This document shows positions 60,467 through 64,000 of a stretch of DNA of 64,000 nucleotides, one piece after another (the stretch's first letter is position 1; each line of letters begins with the position of its first letter). A program made the position numbers and the translations under genes. The notes under the pieces are model-generated. The model searched no databases, had not been told where the DNA came from, and saw only the letters and a program-made list of their open reading frames with translations. This DNA is from Kappaphycus alvarezii (Eukaryota; Rhodophyta; Florideophyceae; Gigartinales; Solieriaceae). The DNA lies in NCBI GenBank assembly GCA_002205965.3, contig NADL03000602.1:868001-932000 (forward strand), written 5' to 3'.

Positions 60467-62284
60467 CTATACTCTTGATTGTTTTCCGCTGGACCCGTTC
60501 GCAAGGACTCCCGCCTTTCTCTTCCGCGGGATCTTCGTGTTCATCAAAATAGCTTTAAAGCCATCTGCCATAAACGAGGATTCAAATTGTAAACCGATAT
60601 TACGACGTTCGGGCGCATCAGTCCCTAATGAATCAGTCGCAGGACTGCCAATCTCCTGCTCCTCTGCAATTATATCTGTAGGGTCCTTAAATTGTTTTTG
60701 AGAGCTGGACTTCCTGGGGTAAATTGCCGATCCACTCGTAGTACCGCTGTCACTTCCAGATATCTTTTCCTTCGTGGTACTTGCTGGAAAACTGCGGATC
60801 TCCTTCCCAGGCTGCGCTCGGTCATTTTCTGCTGTTCTGGCCTTTGCGGCGGAGAGTTTGTTATCGACATTCGTTTTCAAGCCTGCACTTGCGGAGGTGT
60901 CGCTTTCGTGGTCAAACTCGTTCCTCTTTCGGTCCCCTTTCTGAACCGCAGGAAGGACCGAAGGCGTTGAATTAGACGGCCCGGCTCTCTTCTTCTTTTT
61001 AGGGGGCCCTCATCATCAGTTGAAAACTCCCGCGATTCATCAGATTGCTTTTCCGCAAGCGGTCCCTCTCTTGTTAATACGGGTGCACCATGCACAGGTG
61101 AGTCTGGCCGCTTACCTCCGTCGTCCCTCTCGTCATCATTCTCCGACTCATTTTCTGATTCACTCGATTCTGACTCGTCACTCTCTTCCGGCCTTTCAAA
61201 CATTCCCCTCGTGGCCTCTGCCAGATACGTTGCCTGCTGACTATCCTTCATTGCTACGTGCAAAACCGGAAACTCCAAAACAGATCTGCCGTTCAGCATT
61301 TCCCTGACACTCTGATTCGTATCGACTCGAATATAGCGACAAATGTCAGCCTCCTCCGGCCTAGTGATTGCATTTGCAGATATCGGTGGACTGGATGGAC
61401 TCGGAGGACCCTGAGGAACAATATCTACATGTTCATTTTGCAAGTACACACCATTTCATCCTGCGGTACATCCAAATACTTGCGATACCCATCATTCTTC
61501 TTCATAGTACAAGTAATTACACCAGATCTCCTCCTTTTTTATCTTTCCCGAGCTCCGCGACAGCTCCATTCAAAATATCACTGAGACGATCTTCCTCATT
61601 ACACTCATCGACTTTGACCAACTTGTGACCAGGAAAGCGGAGATTGCAACTCTGAAAATAAATATCCAAATGCCAAAACATTACTTTTCCCTTCCAGTCG
61701 GTTGTATTTTCCGTGGGCGACGTGTTGAAATGAGTGCGAACAAAAGAACTATTGCGGGAATGACGTGAAAGACCACGGGGCATAAAGCGGAGGTTAATAT
61801 TGCGTTTGGCTGCCTCCTTGACTAACATGTTCATGCGACCACGAGAAACACCAGGGGCAAGCATAGGATTGCGATATCCAGAAGTTTGGGGGTTGGGTGA
61901 CGCAAACTGCGCTTTGCTGAGTCCAGAGCGCGAGCCGTGTCTTCCAGCAGAGTAAAGTCGGAGATAAAATGATTCTCTGTGTATTTGGACATCGAAACGG
62001 GGGCAGAACGGTCACGAATACCAGTGCAGTTCTGAAAGGATGGCATATGGGATGGAGTTTTGTTTGTTGAATTCCGCGGAGTGAGACAGGTTAGAGGGTT
62101 TGAGATGAGAGGTACGGGTGATATGGAGAATTGGGGAAGGGATGACGTACTGTATCTTCCTTGTGTTTCTTGACACAGGCTAGGGAACATGAAGGAGCAG
62201 CGCAAGCGGGCAGCGATACTTGGCCGGGACGGAGGTGCCTATAAAGGCGCAGCCGGAGCAGAGGGTAATGCGTTTGCCAGACAT
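60467..62284 (-). CDS. BCD1: Box C/D snoRNA assembly factor BCD1 (HIT zinc finger), frame-broken
   Basis: Start ATG at 62284 (MSGKRITLCSGC). An N-terminal zf-HIT domain has CxxC (residues 9, 12), AKYRCP then ACAAPSCSLACVKKHKED, giving the CxxC...CxxC...CxxxC...H ligand set. The signature block follows: CTGIRDRSAPVSMSKYTEN, then FTLLEDTARALDSAKRS, then MLVKEAAKRNINLRFMPRGL, FWHLDIYFQ and SVLEFPVLHVAMKD. Both are diagnostic for BCD1/ZNHIT6, which acts in the nucleus with NUFIP-type and R2TP factors to assemble box C/D snoRNPs. The tail (60467-61200) is acidic Ser/Glu-rich, then basic, longer than in yeast or human (about 600 residues in total). The frame changes near 62255, near 62095, near 61865, at 61450-61520 and near 60880. 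The first is a CCC run where CCCC would restore the frame. Loss of such an essential gene is unlikely, so indel artefacts are the favoured reading. Confidence 0.82.
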
Positions 62285-63005
62285 AACGAGTGGTAGGATG
62301 GAGACAAAATAAATGAAAAGTATGAGCAAAGATGAAATGAAAGTGCGTGGGCGAATGTCAGCGAGAAGTGGTGAGAGAGTCGGAAGAGGATTGGACAGGA
62401 CTTTGGTGAGAGGCAGAATAGCTGTAAGTGGATGGGAGGAGTGGGTAGTGAAGGTGGAGGTGGAGTGACTAGAGATGGGGGTGGTGGACGAAGAGTTGGC
62501 TAGAACGGTTGGGAGAGCAGGGATCAGGAATCGAGGGTATGGATGGTGGGATGGTGGTGGTGTGTGTGATTCAATTGCATGAAAGAGAAGGAAATTGTGT
62601 GGAGTTGAAGGAGGGTGGTAGATATATGAGGCGGGAAAGACGAGGGAGGGTAAATTTGGAGCAAAGGATTTTGTGGGGAAAGTATGTGCGATGGTGAGGT
62701 TGATGACGCCGAAATGTTGTAGAGCAATGTACAGGCGAGGCCGGCAATAGCGGTACGATGCGTGCAGCACTCTATTCTCGCTGCAAATCGATGGTACTGT
62801 ACAGTACAGTACGGTAAAATTCTGACATCGGTACAGTACAGTACAGTACAGTACAGTACTGTACTGTATGAAAATTTGCAGTTTGGATTTAATTTAGTAT
62901 TTAACATTTTTTTGTTTGTTGCAAGCATTCACGGGTGGGTGTGTGCTGCTGTACTGTATTGACAAATGGCAATTAATGGAAATGGGCAAAAAATAATTTA
63001 AAGAT
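62285..63005. promoter_or_regulatory. BCD1 upstream region and pentamer minisatellite
   Basis: Seen from BCD1, the 400 bp before the start are pyrimidine-rich, as before the coiled-coil gene. A TACTGTACAGTACAGTAC block (62797-62814) and a GTACA pentamer array with a mirrored TACTG arm (62831-62868) follow. A shorter GCTGTACTGTATTG occurs near 62947. folB ends at 63006, so the region separates two minus-strand genes. Confidence 0.5.
62831..62868. repeat. GTACA pentamer array with a perfect palindrome
   Basis: Five GTACA units followed by GTACTGTACTGTA. The last 22 bases or so (about 62847-62868) form a perfect inverted repeat centred on AGTACT. Confidence 0.92.
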
Positions 63006-63593
63006 TTATCTCGGTTCAATGCCACGCGATTCAAATTTGCAACTAAAAATTCCACCTCCACCCTCAGTTCTTTCCCTTTCTATCTCCACACCAACACCGT
63101 CAACCACAGCCGGCAATGCAACACAAGGTTTCGTGACACGCACCTTAACCCTTTGCACACCCCCCACCTCTTTCAACACACCCGCCGCAATATCACCGGC
63201 CACCTTTTCCACAAGGTTTTTCGCCTCCCCCTGCACCGTTTGACTCGCCAATTCGAAAACCTTGACATAATCCACCGTATCCGAAAACTTATCACTAACA
63301 CAAGCCCGACTCAAATCGGCCTGTAATTCGATATCCACCAGAAACTGTTGCCCGAGCGATTTCTCCGCCGCATGCACCCCATGTCTCCCGTACAGCCGCA
63401 GCCCGCGTATAAATAGCTTGTCCAGTTGCGTTGGCATGGTTTTGTCACAAGCGTTTAGACGACTGCCTCCAGCTACCTTGCTGACTGATGCCCGCGCGCG
63501 CAATTCTGTAATCGTCTTGGCCAGCCCTTCTCTTGACATCAACAGGTGATCATAAATAAGATCAGTCTCGTGGCGATAAGAGTTGCAACCCAA
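63006..63593 (-). CDS. folB: Dihydroneopterin aldolase
   Basis: An intact 195-codon frame. FolB converts 7,8-dihydroneopterin to 6-hydroxymethyl-dihydropterin and glycolaldehyde in folate synthesis. The core begins at M53 (codon at 63437): DKLFIRGLRLYGRHGVHAAE, LGQQFLVDIELQADLSRA, SDTVDYVKVFELASQTVQGE, NLVEKVAGDIAAGVL, RVKVRVTKPCVALPAVVDGV and GVEIERER. This is the whole ~120-residue fold with the conserved YGxHGVxxxE and VTKP elements. The 52 residues before M53 are basic and helical and could be a plastid or mitochondrial presequence, or the true start is M53. In plants FolB is a separate mitochondrial or cytosolic enzyme; here it is also unfused to HPPK or DHPS. The coding strand is G-rich. 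A CACTGTAC-A-GTACAGTG palindrome lies just upstream of the longer start (63608-63624). Confidence 0.93.
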   Translation of the reverse strand: MGCNSYRHETDLIYDHLLMSREGLAKTITELRARASVSKVAGGSRLNACDKTMPTQLDKLFIRGLRLYGRHGVHAAEKSLGQQFLVDIELQADLSRACVSDKFSDTVDYVKVFELASQTVQGEAKNLVEKVAGDIAAGVLKEVGGVQRVKVRVTKPCVALPAVVDGVGVEIERERTEGGGGIFSCKFESRGIEPR

Positions 63594-64000
63594 GAAAAAC
63601 TCAAGTGCACTGTACAGTACAGTGAACTATCCCACTAAGACCCGCGGAATGACAATGCACCATACTAGCTGCGGTTTTCATTTAGTTTTGTGCCAATGGC
63701 TTTCTGACATTTGTTATCGCAGGCTGCAGTCGAGTGCTCCAGGACCACTAAAGTTACTGTACAGTACTTTTGCCTACACAGATGCGAGTATCCGCCCAGT
63801 GCATCGTTTCGGGGGATCACGAGTGCGCATAAACCTGCCCGTCGTTTCACTTTTCAACCAGCTGGAACCAGCTGCATCACCGTTCAACCCATCCACTATG
63901 CCGCCGTCGCCGCCATCCTCCACGCTGCTCGGCGGCCCAAATTCCAATCCCGCGTAATCGCATTTCCCTCGCCCTCGCCACTCCTCGTATCCACTCCTTT
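63594..64000. promoter_or_regulatory. folB upstream region; possible start of a further gene
   Basis: Holds two TACTGTAC palindromes (63608-63624 and 63755-63767). An ATG at 63898 opens a short Pro/Ser-rich frame (MPPSPPSSTLLGGPNSNPA) ending in TAA at 63955-63957, which could be a first exon or chance. Confidence 0.35.

Noticed and set aside
62180..62770. 196-codon minus-strand frame upstream of BCD1 as an N-terminal extension
   Set aside because: It is low-complexity sequence from the pyrimidine-rich leader; the HIT finger starts a few residues after the ATG at 62284, the usual position in this family.

Overview
This is a eukaryotic nuclear window. It joins a transposon-dominated, gene-poor, largely AT-rich stretch (about 1-53 kb) to a compact GC-richer gene island (about 53.3-64 kb). 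The island holds closely spaced, nearly intronless genes: a diadenosine-tetraphosphate phosphorylase, a large coiled-coil protein, the box C/D snoRNP assembly factor BCD1 and a dihydroneopterin aldolase. Islands of compact genes separated by retrotransposon-rich DNA are typical of florideophyte red algae such as Chondrus; that assignment is an inference from layout and gene style, because no rRNA or organelle gene is present to confirm it. I saw no tRNA, rRNA or CRISPR.

Layout. 1-2.46 kb: 3' end of a Ty1/copia element (RT, RNase H, putative 3' LTR). 2.78-8.95 kb: a full-length Ty3/gypsy element with two LTRs about 96% identical by eye, broken by stops and frameshifts. 8.95-13 kb: no recognisable gene. 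13.2-14.5 kb: copia integrase relic. 17.5-20 kb: a second, older gypsy element on the minus strand, related to the first. 20-30 kb: AT-rich desert with at most a very decayed copia relic. 30.6-32.8 kb: a hypothetical ORF and a secreted 20-residue-repeat (beta-helix-like) protein. 33.1-34.8 kb: pogo/Tigger transposase (minus). 40.4-41.9 kb: PIF/Harbinger transposase (minus). 42.9-44.3 kb: a second pogo/Tigger transposase (plus). 48.7-53 kb: three separate copies of a retroelement C-terminal endonuclease-like tail; one lies inside a short element with inverted terminal repeats.

The main surprises are these. (1) Several otherwise coherent host genes (BCD1, the coiled-coil gene, the secreted repeat protein) change reading frame mostly at short homopolymers, pointing to assembly indels or very recent decay. 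(2) A palindromic TACTGTAC/GTACA pentamer motif recurs around the island genes and inside the gypsy LTR. (3) A roughly 70-bp end sequence forms inverted repeats around the captured endonuclease-like ORF at 50.6-51.3 kb and recurs at 31.3 kb and, weaker, at 29-30 kb. (4) Two pairs of long direct repeats, each about 7 kb apart, lie at 28/35 kb and 37.6/44.8 kb.

The host genes do not form one pathway. They look like ordinary housekeeping loci (nucleotide metabolism, snoRNP assembly, folate synthesis) arranged tandemly or convergently beside a transposon graveyard.
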